A stretch of DNA of 64,000 bases from Chryseobacterium paridis (GCF_016595215.1 NZ_JAENHK010000010.1:2217390-2281389); one strand, 5' to 3'; positions 1 through 8,691 are shown, counted from the stretch's first letter. Notes: generated by a model from the sequence alone, not told the origin. Program-made: numbers and translations.

Positions 1-1
1 T

Positions 2-505
2 CTGGTATTTTTGCACAGCTTACAAAAACTGGGAAATACTTTTTCAACGGAAGAGGAACTTGGTATTTTCCATCTCTGGAAATATGTTGGATATTTACTT
101 GGCATACCGGAAGATCTTTTACCTGATAATAAAAAGCAGGCTACTGAATATTTTTATTTGTGGACATCTATCCAGCCTCCATCGGACAAAGATTCGGTAC
201 TTCTTGCGCATTCATTATTAAATGAATCTTTAGAAAATCCCATATTGAAGTTTAATTTCCAAAGAAAAAATCTTCGGTATCTGCATATTTGCTGTACCTG
301 GTTTCTATTGGACAGTGATGTTTGTAAACGATTAAGTATCCCGGATGTTTCTAATAAAAATGCATTTCCGAAAACGAAAAGACTAATCAATATAATATAT
401 AATACACTCTTCGGTCGAAAGGCCAGAATTGAAGCTGGAAATAAAAAACATCTTACAGTTTTAGAAGATTATTTAAGAGTCACGGCTGTTTCTAATTTTC
501 ATTAG
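2..505 (+). CDS. MpaB/DUF2236-type oxygenase, C-terminal part
   Basis: This reading frame is open to the left edge of the window, so the gene is 5'-truncated here and its start is not visible. The remaining ~168 residues resemble the C-terminal half of the DUF2236 family (fungal MpaB and rubber oxygenase Lcp catalytic domain): a Trp/Tyr-rich helical stretch with LWKYVGYLLGIPEDLLP, then a long helical tail. The heme-ligating His of the family would lie upstream of the window, so catalytic competence cannot be judged. The family is a b-type-heme oxygenase fold; most bacterial members have unknown substrates. It ends 176 bp before recA, and no strong hairpin terminator is seen between them. Family assignment is from remembered sequence pattern; moderately sure. 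Confidence 0.6.
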   Translation: MVFLHSLQKLGNTFSTEEELGIFHLWKYVGYLLGIPEDLLPDNKKQATEYFYLWTSIQPPSDKDSVLLAHSLLNESLENPILKFNFQRKNLRYLHICCTWFLLDSDVCKRLSIPDVSNKNAFPKTKRLINIIYNTLFGRKARIEAGNKKHLTVLEDYLRVTAVSNFH

Positions 506-655
506 ATCATTCAATCTGAAAAGAAAATTTTCGGCATCCTTATATTTCATTCAGAATAAGATAGCTATTATTTGACCAACCAGATTTATTGTTTTTTTAA
601 TGTTAAAAAGAGTTTTTGAAATCGAAAAATATTAGCTTTTGATTGCAAAATTATG

Positions 656-663
656 TACTTTTG
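656..663 (+). promoter_or_regulatory. Candidate recA promoter -7 element
   Basis: TACTTTTG matches the Bacteroidota -7 consensus TAnnTTTG and lies 18 bp before the chosen recA start. The nearest upstream TTG (639-641) is only 14 bp away, shorter than the usual 17-23, so the -33 part is weak. Confidence 0.5.
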
Positions 664-681
664 AGAAATTATTTTATAGAA

Positions 682-1683
682 ATGAGTAACATCGACGATA
701 AGAAAAAAGCACTGGCTCTAGTGCTTGACAAACTAGATAAAACATACGGAAAAGGAACTGTAATGACTTTGGGAGATAATTCTGTTGACAACACAATAGA
801 AGTTATTCCTTCAGGATCTTTGGGATTAGATATCGCACTAGGAGTAGGCGGATATCCTAGAGGAAGAATCATTGAAATTTACGGTCCTGAATCTTCTGGT
901 AAAACAACTCTAACTCTTCACGCTATTGCTGAAGCTCAAAAAGCAGGTGGAATTGCTGCATTTATTGATGCTGAACATGCTTTTGACAGAACTTACGCGG
1001 CAAAATTAGGAATTGATTTAGAAAACCTTATTATATCTCAACCAGACAACGGTGAGCAAGCTTTGGAAATTGCTGATAACCTTATCCGCTCAGGAGCTAT
1101 TGACATTGTTGTTATTGACTCTGTAGCAGCTCTTACTCCTAAAGCTGAAATCGAAGGAGAAATGGGTGATTCAAAAATGGGTCTTCATGCAAGATTAATG
1201 TCTCAGGCATTAAGAAAGCTTACAGCCACTATTTCAAAAACAAAATGTACAGTAATTTTCATCAACCAGTTGAGAGAGAAAATTGGTGTTATGTTTGGAA
1301 ACCCTGAAACAACTACAGGTGGTAACGCTTTGAAATTCTACGCTTCTGTAAGAGTAGATATCAGAAAAGCAAGTGCACCGATCAAAAATGGTGATGAAGC
1401 TGTAGGAAGCCGTGTGAAAGTGAAAATTGTTAAAAACAAAGTAGCTCCACCATTCAAGCAAGCTGAATTTGATATTATGTATGGAGAGGGTGTTTCTAAA
1501 ACAGGAGAGATTCTTGATCAGGCCGTAGAACTAGGAGTTGTAAAGAAAAGTGGTTCTTGGTTCAGCTATGAAGAAACAAAATTAGGACAAGGGCGTGATG
1601 CCGTAAAAGATGTTTTAAAAGACAATCCAGAACTTTCTGAAGAATTGGAAAATAAAATTAAAGAAGTATTAAAAAACAAATAG
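682..1683 (+). CDS. recA: Recombinase RecA
   Basis: RecA forms ATP-dependent filaments on single-stranded DNA, catalyses homologous strand exchange and, where present, stimulates LexA self-cleavage. The 333-residue product has the Walker A motif GPESSGKTT (about residues 68-76), the conserved EIYGPESSGKTT context, the Walker B-like VVIDSVAAL, and the L2-region stretch GNPETTTGGNALKFYAS. The length is normal for a RecA with a short acidic C-tail. ATG at 682 is chosen: the frame can be extended to a TTG at 643, but that would put the -7 promoter element inside the gene and add residues foreign to RecA. The gene is monocistronic, with a strong terminator immediately after it. No SOS box was recognised. 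Confidence 0.97.
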   Translation: MSNIDDKKKALALVLDKLDKTYGKGTVMTLGDNSVDNTIEVIPSGSLGLDIALGVGGYPRGRIIEIYGPESSGKTTLTLHAIAEAQKAGGIAAFIDAEHAFDRTYAAKLGIDLENLIISQPDNGEQALEIADNLIRSGAIDIVVIDSVAALTPKAEIEGEMGDSKMGLHARLMSQALRKLTATISKTKCTVIFINQLREKIGVMFGNPETTTGGNALKFYASVRVDIRKASAPIKNGDEAVGSRVKVKIVKNKVAPPFKQAEFDIMYGEGVSKTGEILDQAVELGVVKKSGSWFSYEETKLGQGRDAVKDVLKDNPELSEELENKIKEVLKNK

Positions 1684-1700
1684 TTTTTTAAACATACCAA

Positions 1701-1730
1701 AAAAAAGACAGCCATTGAGCTGTCTTTTTT
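1701..1730 (+). terminator. Intrinsic terminator of recA
   Basis: A perfect 12-bp stem (1701-1712 with 1719-1730, GC core GACAGC/GCTGTC, 6-nt loop) is followed by a T-rich run. It starts 17 bp after the recA stop. Confidence 0.9.
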
Positions 1731-1740
1731 ATTTTTATTT

Positions 1741-1872
1741 ACGTTAATTGAGTAATTTTTTATTGCTATTATTACAATATAAGTTTTGGCTGAAGCCAGA
1801 TGCGGGTAAATGAGTTTCGAGGTGCGGGATTCGGGATTTTTTAGTCCGAGGTTAAATGAAAGTGTTTAGGAA
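1741..1872. other. Non-coding spacer between recA terminator and repeat array
   Basis: No reading frame or promoter was seen. Around 1820-1840 there is a short G-rich imperfect direct repeat (GGGATTCGGGATT), unlike the surrounding AT-rich DNA; it may be a remnant of an interspersed repeat. Confidence 0.4.
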
Positions 1873-1963
1873 AATCTTTTAATCTTTTAATCTTTTAATC
1901 TTTTAATCTTTTAATCTTTTAATCTTTTAATCTTTTAATCTTTTAATCTTTTAATCTTTTAAT
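1873..1963. repeat. Tandem array of an 8-bp unit, about 11.4 copies
   Basis: The unit AATCTTTT is repeated eleven times without a single mismatch from 1873 to 1960, with a partial copy (AAT) at 1961-1963. It lies in non-coding DNA between the ends of recA and the S9 peptidase gene, directly against the peptidase terminator. Perfect copies imply recent slippage expansion, so copy number is probably variable between strains. Confidence 0.97.
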
Positions 1964-1965
1964 AA

Positions 1966-1999
1966 AAAAAACGACAGCTCTCACCGACTGTCGTTTTTT
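1966..1999 (-). terminator. Intrinsic terminator of the S9 peptidase gene
   Basis: A perfect 12-bp stem (1966-1977 with 1988-1999, core CGACAG/CTGTCG, 10-nt loop) starts 5 bp beyond the minus-strand stop at 2005. Its flanks are A/T runs, so it could work in both directions. Confidence 0.85.
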
Positions 2000-2004
2000 A
2001 TTAT

Positions 2005-4902
2005 TTAAGGTTTATCCTCTGTTAATTCAAATCCCCAGTCTTTTCCTTTTTGGGTAGCAGAAACACCTTTTGTCATCCAAACCGGAGCTTTAGCTCCTTT
2101 AAGATAATAATCAAAAAACTGCTGCTCACGAATTTGTATATCTTTTCTGTTCTGGCGTTTTACAAGATTATGGTCATCACCATTATAATTCAGGAGCCAT
2201 ACGGGTTTTCCAAGACGGCGTAATGCTGTAAACATTTCGATTCCCTGATACCAAGGCACTGCCCCATCTTTATCATTACTCATAATGACTACAGGGGTTT
2301 TCACTTTATCAATTGTAAAAAGTGGTGAATTTTTAATATAAAGATCAGGTGCATCCCAAAGATTCTTCCCTAGTCTACTCTGTGATTTCTCATACTGAAA
2401 CTGTCGGTTCATTCCTGAAGTCCAACGGATACCTCCATATGCAGAAGTCATATTTACAACAGGAGCTCCACTCCATGCAGCTGCATACATATCTGTATGA
2501 GCAATAAGATAAGCTACCTGATAACCTCCCCAACTTTGTCCCTGAATTCCAACTTTAGAACCATCTACCCATGAATTTTGCTTTAGCTTTTCAACTCCGG
2601 AATTAATGTATTCCATCGCAGATTCACCAGGAAGACCGTCAGTATATGAAATATCAGGAGTAAAAACCAAATACCCATTACTCACAAAGTAAGAGATATT
2701 TAATCTTGAAGGAGTTGGAGCTGGAGCTACATAACGGTTCAGGTTATCCGAAAGTTTTTCATAGAAATACACAATCATAGGATACTTTTTGTTTGGATCA
2801 AAATTTTCTGGTTTGTACAAAATACCTGTAGAAGTATTTCCCTTTGGCGTTGTCCAATTGATCAGTTCATCCCTTCCCCAATTATAAAGGGTTTGTTGCG
2901 GGTTTGTATTACTCAACTTTTGCTGCTCCGAAAAATCTGATGTTGCAAAAATATTGGGAGAATCTGTGTATGATTCTTTTATTAAAACATATTCATCTGC
3001 ATTTTTTGCTTTTTGAATACTTCGATACCCCCAGGTATCTTCCATTTTGATTTTTACAGGATCTGAATTTGACTGAACAGATGTCTTAAAAATTCCGTTC
3101 GCCTTGGATATATTATTAAATGCTGATAAGTAGATAGAAGATTTTCGATTTAAACTTTTAATATCTTTATCTAAACTGTATGTATCAAATGTTATTTTAT
3201 TTTTACGCCCAAATCCATTAGTCATATTTCTGGGCTTTTTTGAACTGTTCAAGAAAAATTCCCAAAGATCGAAACGGTCCTTGATAATAACAGACTCATC
3301 ATTGTCCGTCCAGGATGCTATACCATAAGAATTCGGAAAATCCGGCATATCAAACTCTTCATCAACAAAAGAAACCGACAGCCCATTATTGAGTGGAAGC
3401 GTTTGTTTTGTCTTAATATTATAACTCAACCATTTCCCCTTCTCTCTGTCAAAAATCACAACAAATTTCCCAAGTGGAGATATGGAAACCGCCCCATCCA
3501 GATCTTTAATGATTTCTGTTCTTTCTCCTGTTTTATTATCTATAAGAAAATATGTTTTCTTAGTTGAACCATTCCATTGGGAAGAAATTCGGTTGTTTAT
3601 ACTTGTAATACCTAATGCAAATTCGGCATTCCCTTCGTTTACCAATCGTAAAGTATCCAAATCTACATTATCAATATTTCTGAAAAAATCTGGTTTTTCA
3701 GTTTGCATTACGGCAGCGTATGATTTTTTTAAGTCATTTTTCAATTCCTTTAACTGTACCGTTTGCAAATAGTCATCCTTATAATTCCATATATCTACAA
3801 CAGCATGATCGTTAGCAATCATCGCTGTATCTTTTGCAATAGGTTTTGGAGCAACGCCGAAATACAACTGCTTCCCATTTTTGCTGAAGATAGGTAAACG
3901 GTTTTCTGAAATTACCCAATTATTTCTCATTTGAGCATTTTCATTGTTGAGTGTTTCTTTTTTATTTCCTTTAAAATTAAAGTAATACAACTGATAAGAC
4001 TTCACTAAATCATTTTGTGCCGAAGAAGTTCCTACAAATGCCAGCTGGTTTCCCTCTTCATCAAAAGACAATTGTGAAAAATCACCTTCCATTTCTGAAA
4101 TTTTATTTACTACTCCCTTTTGCAGATCAACTATTTGTACAGTTTGAAGAGCATATTTTTTAGGCTTCGATTTGTCACTATCCTTTTTATCAGCAGGCTT
4201 CTCACTATCTGAATTCTTATCTTCCTTTTTATCCTTATCTTTTTTCTCTTCCGGTTTTTTGGTTACAAAAGCAAGCTGTTTTCCATTTTTACTGAATTCA
4301 TAACGGAATACATTATCGTAAATGGTGCTTTTCCCATCCAAAAGGTTTCTTACCACCAACTGCAGTGGCTTTGCATTTTTATCTTCATCTTTCTTTTCAT
4401 CTCCATCTTCTTTATCTGAAGAGTCATCTGAAGATTTGTCTTTTACATTTTCCAGAAGGTAAGCAACGTAAGAACCTCCTTTTTCAGGAATTTTAAATTC
4501 TTTTACATTAGGAATTTTCTCCGTTTTACCATTGGAAAAATCAACGATTGCAAGAGTATCTTTCGTTAATTTACTTTGTTTTAGCTTTTTATCTTTTACC
4601 GCTTTTATATCTTTATACAATGGACGGATCTGAAAAACGGCAAATCTTGAATCACTCGTTATATCCACTTTTGTTCCCCTTGCAAACTGCCTGGAAGTTT
4701 TATTTTTAACTGAATACAAAAAAAGATTAGGATTTCCTTCCTGGACATCTACAGAATAAGCAATCCATTTTCCATCGTTTGAGATTTTTCTTGCCCCAAT
4801 ATTTTGCCAGCTGTCGTAGACGGAATGATTTAAAGGTTGTTTCTGCCCATACATAAAACAGGTCATTATAAGCAGAATAAAAACTGTACATTTCAACTTC
4901 AT
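2005..4902 (-). CDS. Exported S9-family (prolyl oligopeptidase-type) serine peptidase
   Basis: The 965-residue protein starts with a hydrophobic export signal (about residues 1-20), continues with a WD/PD40-like beta-propeller region, and ends in an alpha/beta-hydrolase domain. The nucleophile motif GQSWGGY puts Ser at about 790; DGAVP gives Asp at about 879 and GDDHN gives His at about 911, so the triad is complete. S9 enzymes cleave short peptides, often after proline or at dipeptides; acting outside the inner membrane, this one probably degrades peptides for uptake. Two charged low-complexity inserts (about residues 153-178 and 216-249, Lys/Asp/Glu/Ser-rich) interrupt the propeller and look like surface loops. 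It stands alone, with its own terminator, divergent from htpG. The family is secure; the exact specificity is unknown. Confidence 0.9.
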   Translation of the reverse strand: MKLKCTVFILLIMTCFMYGQKQPLNHSVYDSWQNIGARKISNDGKWIAYSVDVQEGNPNLFLYSVKNKTSRQFARGTKVDITSDSRFAVFQIRPLYKDIKAVKDKKLKQSKLTKDTLAIVDFSNGKTEKIPNVKEFKIPEKGGSYVAYLLENVKDKSSDDSSDKEDGDEKKDEDKNAKPLQLVVRNLLDGKSTIYDNVFRYEFSKNGKQLAFVTKKPEEKKDKDKKEDKNSDSEKPADKKDSDKSKPKKYALQTVQIVDLQKGVVNKISEMEGDFSQLSFDEEGNQLAFVGTSSAQNDLVKSYQLYYFNFKGNKKETLNNENAQMRNNWVISENRLPIFSKNGKQLYFGVAPKPIAKDTAMIANDHAVVDIWNYKDDYLQTVQLKELKNDLKKSYAAVMQTEKPDFFRNIDNVDLDTLRLVNEGNAEFALGITSINNRISSQWNGSTKKTYFLIDNKTGERTEIIKDLDGAVSISPLGKFVVIFDREKGKWLSYNIKTKQTLPLNNGLSVSFVDEEFDMPDFPNSYGIASWTDNDESVIIKDRFDLWEFFLNSSKKPRNMTNGFGRKNKITFDTYSLDKDIKSLNRKSSIYLSAFNNISKANGIFKTSVQSNSDPVKIKMEDTWGYRSIQKAKNADEYVLIKESYTDSPNIFATSDFSEQQKLSNTNPQQTLYNWGRDELINWTTPKGNTSTGILYKPENFDPNKKYPMIVYFYEKLSDNLNRYVAPAPTPSRLNISYFVSNGYLVFTPDISYTDGLPGESAMEYINSGVEKLKQNSWVDGSKVGIQGQSWGGYQVAYLIAHTDMYAAAWSGAPVVNMTSAYGGIRWTSGMNRQFQYEKSQSRLGKNLWDAPDLYIKNSPLFTIDKVKTPVVIMSNDKDGAVPWYQGIEMFTALRRLGKPVWLLNYNGDDHNLVKRQNRKDIQIREQQFFDYYLKGAKAPVWMTKGVSATQKGKDWGFELTEDKP

Positions 4903-5071
4903 TTTTTAATAATTTTAAACATTAAAAATAAGGTATTTCTTTGACAACTTTGCATAAAACGCCTATTCCATTATAAGTCTAAAGAATGTCAATCTGTCAC
5001 TTTTGTGTACATGGTATTTTTTTTGAGAAAAAAAACATACAAGTTTTAACACAGTAAAAAATTTAAATACA

Positions 5072-6964
5072 ATGACAAAAGGAAATATTAATGTAAGCGT
5101 TGAAAACATTTTTCCACTTATTAAAAAATTTCTTTACAGTGATCACGAAATATTTTTAAGAGAATTAATTTCTAATGCCACTGATGCTACTTTAAAATTA
5201 AAGCACCTGACAAGTATTGGCGAAGCTAAAGTAGAATATGGAAATCCTAAGCTTGAAGTAAAAATTAATAAAGAAGAAAAAACGCTTCATATTATTGATC
5301 AGGGAATCGGGATGACTGCAGAGGAAGTTGAAAAGTATATCAACCAGGTTGCATTTTCTGGAGCAGAAGAGTTTTTGGAAAAATATAAAGACAGTGCAAA
5401 AGACTCAGGAATTATTGGACATTTCGGTTTAGGGTTCTACTCAGCTTTTATGGTTGCTGAAAAAGTAGAAATTCTTACCAAATCTTATAAGGATGAGCCA
5501 GCAGTTCGTTGGATATGTGACGGAAGCCCTCAGTTTACTCTTGAAGAAACTACTGATAAGACAGAAAGGGGAACTGAAATTATTCTTCATATCGCAGAGG
5601 ATTCAACTGAGTTTCTTGAAGAATCAAAAATTCGCGAATTATTATTAAAGTATAATAAATTTATGCCCGTTCCAATTAAATTTGGGACTAAAACACATAC
5701 ACTTCCTTTACCAGAAGGCTCTCCAGAAGATGCTGTAGCTGAAACAGAAGAAGTGGATAATATCATCAATAATCCAAATCCGGCATGGACAATTGCTCCA
5801 AGTGATTTAACAAAAGAGGATTATGTAAAGTTCTATCATGAGTTGTACCCAATGCAGTTTGAAGAGCCTCTATTTAACATCCATTTAAATGTTGACTATC
5901 CTTTTAATCTGACAGGAGTATTGTTTTTCCCAAAACTAGCCAACAATCTTAATATTGAAAAAGATAAAATTCAATTATATCAAAATCAGGTATATGTTAC
6001 AGACGAAGTAAAAGGTATCGTTCCGGATTTCTTAATGCTTCTTCGTGGTGTAATTGATTCTCCGGATATTCCATTGAACGTCTCCCGTTCTTATCTACAG
6101 GCTGATGGTGCTGTGAAAAAGATATCTTCTTACATCACTAAAAAGGTAGCAGATAAAATGGCTTCTCTTATCAATGAAAGCCGTGAAGATTATGAGAAAA
6201 AGTGGAACGACATAAAAATCGTAATTGAATATGGAATGATCTCTGAAGAGAAGTTCTATGAAAAAGCAGACAAATTTACTTTGTATCCAACTGTTGATGG
6301 AACTTACTTCTTATGGAATGAACTGACAGAGAAAATCAAACCAGCACAAACTGATAAAGATGGTAACCTGATTATTCTGTATGCATCTAATGCTGATGAG
6401 CAACACAGCTATATCCAATCTGCAAAAGATAAAGGCTATGAAGTTCTTCTTTTAGATTCTCCAATCGTTCCTCACGTTATTCAAAAGCTGGAAGGATCAA
6501 AAGAGAAAGTTTCTTTTGTAAGAGTAGATTCTGATCACGTTAATAATCTTATCAAGAAAGATGAACCTGTTATTTCTAAATTAAATGACACTGAAAAAGA
6601 GTCTTTAAAAAAGAATGTAGAAGAAACAATTAGCGACAAAAAATTCACGGTTCAGCTGGAAGATCTTGATAGTTCAGATGCTCCATTCACTATTACACAG
6701 CCTGAATTTATGCGAAGAATGAAAGATATGCAGGCAACTGGCGGAGGTGGAATGTTTGGAATGGGAGGTTTTCCAGAAATGTATAACCTTGTAGTGAATT
6801 CTAACAGCGAATTTGCTGGTCAGATATTGAAAACAGAAAATCAGGAAGAAAAAGAAAACCTGATTAAATACGCTTTAGATCTTGCTAAACTTTCTCAAAA
6901 CTTACTGAAAGGAAAAGATCTTACAGACTTTATTCAAAGAAGCTATAAACAACTTGAGAAATAA
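5072..6964 (+). CDS. htpG: Molecular chaperone HtpG (Hsp90)
   Basis: This is the bacterial Hsp90, an ATP-driven dimeric cytoplasmic chaperone. The 630-residue product opens with the GHKL ATPase domain: ELISNATDA (ATP-binding helix), DQGIGMT (DxGxGM motif) and GHFGLGFYSAFMVA (nucleotide lid). The middle domain carries LFFPK and the catalytic-loop motif NVSRSYLQ. The canonical helix has ELISNASDA; here Ser is replaced by Thr, a mild change. There is no MEEVD tail, as expected for bacteria. It is monocistronic, with a strong terminator 6 bp after the stop and a 169-bp divergent spacer shared with the S9 peptidase gene. No CIRCE-type operator was seen upstream. Confidence 0.97.
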   Translation: MTKGNINVSVENIFPLIKKFLYSDHEIFLRELISNATDATLKLKHLTSIGEAKVEYGNPKLEVKINKEEKTLHIIDQGIGMTAEEVEKYINQVAFSGAEEFLEKYKDSAKDSGIIGHFGLGFYSAFMVAEKVEILTKSYKDEPAVRWICDGSPQFTLEETTDKTERGTEIILHIAEDSTEFLEESKIRELLLKYNKFMPVPIKFGTKTHTLPLPEGSPEDAVAETEEVDNIINNPNPAWTIAPSDLTKEDYVKFYHELYPMQFEEPLFNIHLNVDYPFNLTGVLFFPKLANNLNIEKDKIQLYQNQVYVTDEVKGIVPDFLMLLRGVIDSPDIPLNVSRSYLQADGAVKKISSYITKKVADKMASLINESREDYEKKWNDIKIVIEYGMISEEKFYEKADKFTLYPTVDGTYFLWNELTEKIKPAQTDKDGNLIILYASNADEQHSYIQSAKDKGYEVLLLDSPIVPHVIQKLEGSKEKVSFVRVDSDHVNNLIKKDEPVISKLNDTEKESLKKNVEETISDKKFTVQLEDLDSSDAPFTITQPEFMRRMKDMQATGGGGMFGMGGFPEMYNLVVNSNSEFAGQILKTENQEEKENLIKYALDLAKLSQNLLKGKDLTDFIQRSYKQLEK

Positions 6965-6970
6965 TATGAG

Positions 6971-6998
6971 AAAAGCGGTACAGGATTGTACCGCTTTT
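6971..6998 (+). terminator. Intrinsic terminator of htpG
   Basis: A perfect 11-bp stem (6971-6981 with 6988-6998, core GCGGTAC/GTACCGC, 6-nt loop) runs into a T tract. Confidence 0.9.
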
Positions 6999-7145
6999 TT
7001 CTTATAAAAACATTTTATAATAATTCTTTCCAATCTTTTTCTTTCCTTATTCTGAGAAAATTATAAATTACAATTCCCAAAGCAGAATTTAATACCTGAA
7101 TTAAAGATCCGTAATGATTAAAAAAGAATTTTAAAAGCTATATAC

Positions 7146-7460
7146 TTAATCGATACCGTTTTTATTCTCCGATCTGATCAATTTCAAAATGGTCAGGCCG
7201 AGCATTATTACTAAAAGAATTATCTGAACAAAAAAGTACCTATCCTCTTTATCAAAAAATTGAATAGCACTTATAGCCATTAAAAAAATATATGCAATAA
7301 CAGCATTTTTATCTTGTTGTTTCCAAGCTATAATTATCAAAGTAAGAATCATTACAAAACAGATAATTTCAAAGATTAGTCGAAATGCACTATCTAATGC
7401 AAACAATGGTGTCAAAGCTAACATTATTACAACTACTATTAAAGCATACTTTAATTTCAT
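7146..7460 (-). CDS. Small integral membrane protein of unknown function
   Basis: The 104-residue product is almost entirely hydrophobic, with three or four predicted membrane segments (about residues 4-22, 26-46, 52-67 and 75-93) and short charged loops. It resembles small Bacteroidota membrane proteins of the DUF6804 type only in size and layout; the family is not confirmed. It lies 10 bp downstream of the lipoprotein gene at 7471-8160 on the same strand, so the two are very probably co-transcribed. The pair layout (exported lipoprotein, then tiny membrane protein) recurs at 13384-14399. An accessory or self-protection role for the lipoprotein is possible, but that is inference from context alone. 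Confidence 0.65.
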   Translation of the reverse strand: MKLKYALIVVVIMLALTPLFALDSAFRLIFEIICFVMILTLIIIAWKQQDKNAVIAYIFLMAISAIQFFDKEDRYFFVQIILLVIMLGLTILKLIRSENKNGID

Positions 7461-7470
7461 TTCTTATATT

Positions 7471-8160
7471 TTATCGTATTCCACCACCTCTTACACATGT
7501 ATGATAATCACTTTCCGCATCAGAATTACATGCTACCATATGCGCTGTTGCAAGCCCACCTGCAATAGCCCCACCTACTCCACCTGTAAAAACACCAACT
7601 AAAACTGACCCACCAATCTCGATTGCGTAATTCCTCATGCACCTTTTAGATGCGGTAGCAAAAGAAGATTGACAATTAGTTGTTACATTTGCCATGCGCC
7701 CAGTATATCCAAGTTGCAGATCTATCTCATTAGTTAGAATTCTTGTTCTTTCATCATCATTATACTTAGCGTAAAAATCAGCATTAGAGTCCCTAAAGGA
7801 TTGGCTCTGGTCTCTCATTTTTTCGTACAAGGTTATAAGCTCTTTTATATGTACAATTTTTGCCGCCTTATAAAGTTTTTCTAATTCCTCACTTGTCTTA
7901 ATTCTTTCTATTTCCGATTGAATCATCGAAAAATCAGCATTTTTCTCATTATCCATGATATCTTTGATATCTGATTGAATACTGAGCTGAGTAGACACGT
8001 ACTCAGATAAATTTCTAGAGCTTGCTTCTCTGCTTTTTAAAGAAACTTTCTCACTTACGGTTAAACTGGAATCTTGGAAATTGGATAAATCTTCATTAGA
8101 AGAACATGACTGAAAAACCAGCAGGAATAACGCTCCCACCAAGAATAATCTTTTTTTCAT
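7471..8160 (-). CDS. Lipoprotein with Gly-rich hydrophobic C-terminal segment
   Basis: The 229-residue product has a lipoprotein signal (LVFQSC, lipid-modified Cys at about 19), a polar helical middle (about residues 50-150) with coiled-coil character, and a C-terminal part with four cysteines flanking a glycine-zipper stretch (GGSVLVGVFTGGVGGAIAGG, about residues 182-201). Such a hydrophobic Gly/Ala segment could insert in a membrane or mediate oligomerisation; the cysteines could form two disulfides outside the inner membrane. The family is not recognised. It heads a two-gene unit with the membrane protein at 7146-7460 and is divergent from an XRE-type regulator at 8309-8689, which may control it. 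Confidence 0.7.
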   Translation of the reverse strand: MKKRLFLVGALFLLVFQSCSSNEDLSNFQDSSLTVSEKVSLKSREASSRNLSEYVSTQLSIQSDIKDIMDNEKNADFSMIQSEIERIKTSEELEKLYKAAKIVHIKELITLYEKMRDQSQSFRDSNADFYAKYNDDERTRILTNEIDLQLGYTGRMANVTTNCQSSFATASKRCMRNYAIEIGGSVLVGVFTGGVGGAIAGGLATAHMVACNSDAESDYHTCVRGGGIR

Positions 8161-8186
8161 TGTGTTTTTTTTTATTGGTTGTCTTC

Positions 8187-8194
8187 CAAAACTA
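8187..8194 (-). promoter_or_regulatory. Candidate promoter -7 element of the lipoprotein gene
   Basis: On the minus strand this reads TAGTTTTG, matching TAnnTTTG, and lies 26 bp before the lipoprotein start. A TTG at 8220-8222 (minus strand) is 25 bp further upstream, slightly too far for an ideal -33 box. Confidence 0.5.
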
Positions 8195-8234
8195 TAAAAG
8201 ACAAAACCTTTTTAATGCACAATCCTATTGTATA

Positions 8235-8289
8235 TTTTTTGCATTTTTAGTGTACAACAATTATATATTTTGTATAATTTTTTTTGCAT
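8235..8289. promoter_or_regulatory. Divergent regulatory spacer with direct repeat
   Basis: The spacer between the divergent lipoprotein and XRE genes holds two copies of TTTTTTGCAT (8235-8244 and 8280-8289), 45 bp apart, and a TGTACA palindrome between them. Spacing of about four helical turns would suit binding of the neighbouring XRE regulator. This is inference only; T-rich repeats arise easily in such DNA. Confidence 0.3.
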
Positions 8290-8308
8290 ATTTGTAAAAA
8301 AATGCGAG

Positions 8309-8689
8309 ATGCAAAAAGAAAAATTACGTTTGATCAGAAAGAGAAAGGGTTATACCCAGCAACAGATTGCTGATATCATTGCAACCGATGTTTCCAACTA
8401 TAGCAGAAAGGAAAGCGGCGACGTAAAGATTGTAAGGGCTGAATGGGAAAAAATAGCTAATTTTTTGGATGTTACTATGGAAGACATCTATGAAGAAGAT
8501 GATGCCCAAATCGTTGTTAACAATGACCATCCCGTATTTAATGACAGTTCGGCATCAGGTGTTTATCAATATAACAACAGTACAATTCCGCTTTCTATTG
8601 TGGAGAACCTTCAGGAATATATTTCTTTATTAAAAGCAGAAAACCTTAAGTTAAATGAAGAATTAAAAAGTTTAAAAGGAAAAAAATAA
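8309..8689 (+). CDS. XRE-family helix-turn-helix regulator with C-terminal coiled coil
   Basis: The 126-residue protein begins with a Cro/CI-type HTH (about residues 3-60; KLRLIRKRKGYTQQQIADII is typical). A polar Asn-rich linker follows, then a C-terminal heptad segment (VENLQEYISLLKAENLKLNEELK) suited to dimerisation. ATG at 8309 is chosen; upstream the frame stays open to a TTG at 8228, but that stretch is Phe/Cys/Ile-rich, lies in promoter-like AT DNA and is not part of the HTH fold. It is divergent from the lipoprotein gene, a common arrangement for a local regulator. Its stop lies 2 bp from the stop of the convergent alkyltransferase-like gene. Confidence 0.85.
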   Translation: MQKEKLRLIRKRKGYTQQQIADIIATDVSNYSRKESGDVKIVRAEWEKIANFLDVTMEDIYEEDDAQIVVNNDHPVFNDSSASGVYQYNNSTIPLSIVENLQEYISLLKAENLKLNEELKSLKGKK

Positions 8690-8691
8690 AT

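Noticed and set aside
643..681. Upstream TTG start extending recA by 13 codons
   Set aside because: It would place the TAnnTTTG promoter element inside the gene, and the added residues do not belong to RecA.
1873..1963. CRISPR-like array
   Set aside because: The 8-bp units are contiguous with no spacers; it is a simple tandem repeat.
7002..7020. AT-only hairpin after htpG as a terminator for the minus-strand membrane-protein gene
   Set aside because: It has no GC pairs in the stem and lies 125 bp beyond the stop; such pairings are frequent by chance in this DNA.
8228..8308. N-terminal extension of the XRE regulator from a TTG
   Set aside because: The added 27 residues are Phe/Cys/Ile-rich translation of AT-rich promoter DNA, and the HTH domain starts naturally at the ATG at 8309.
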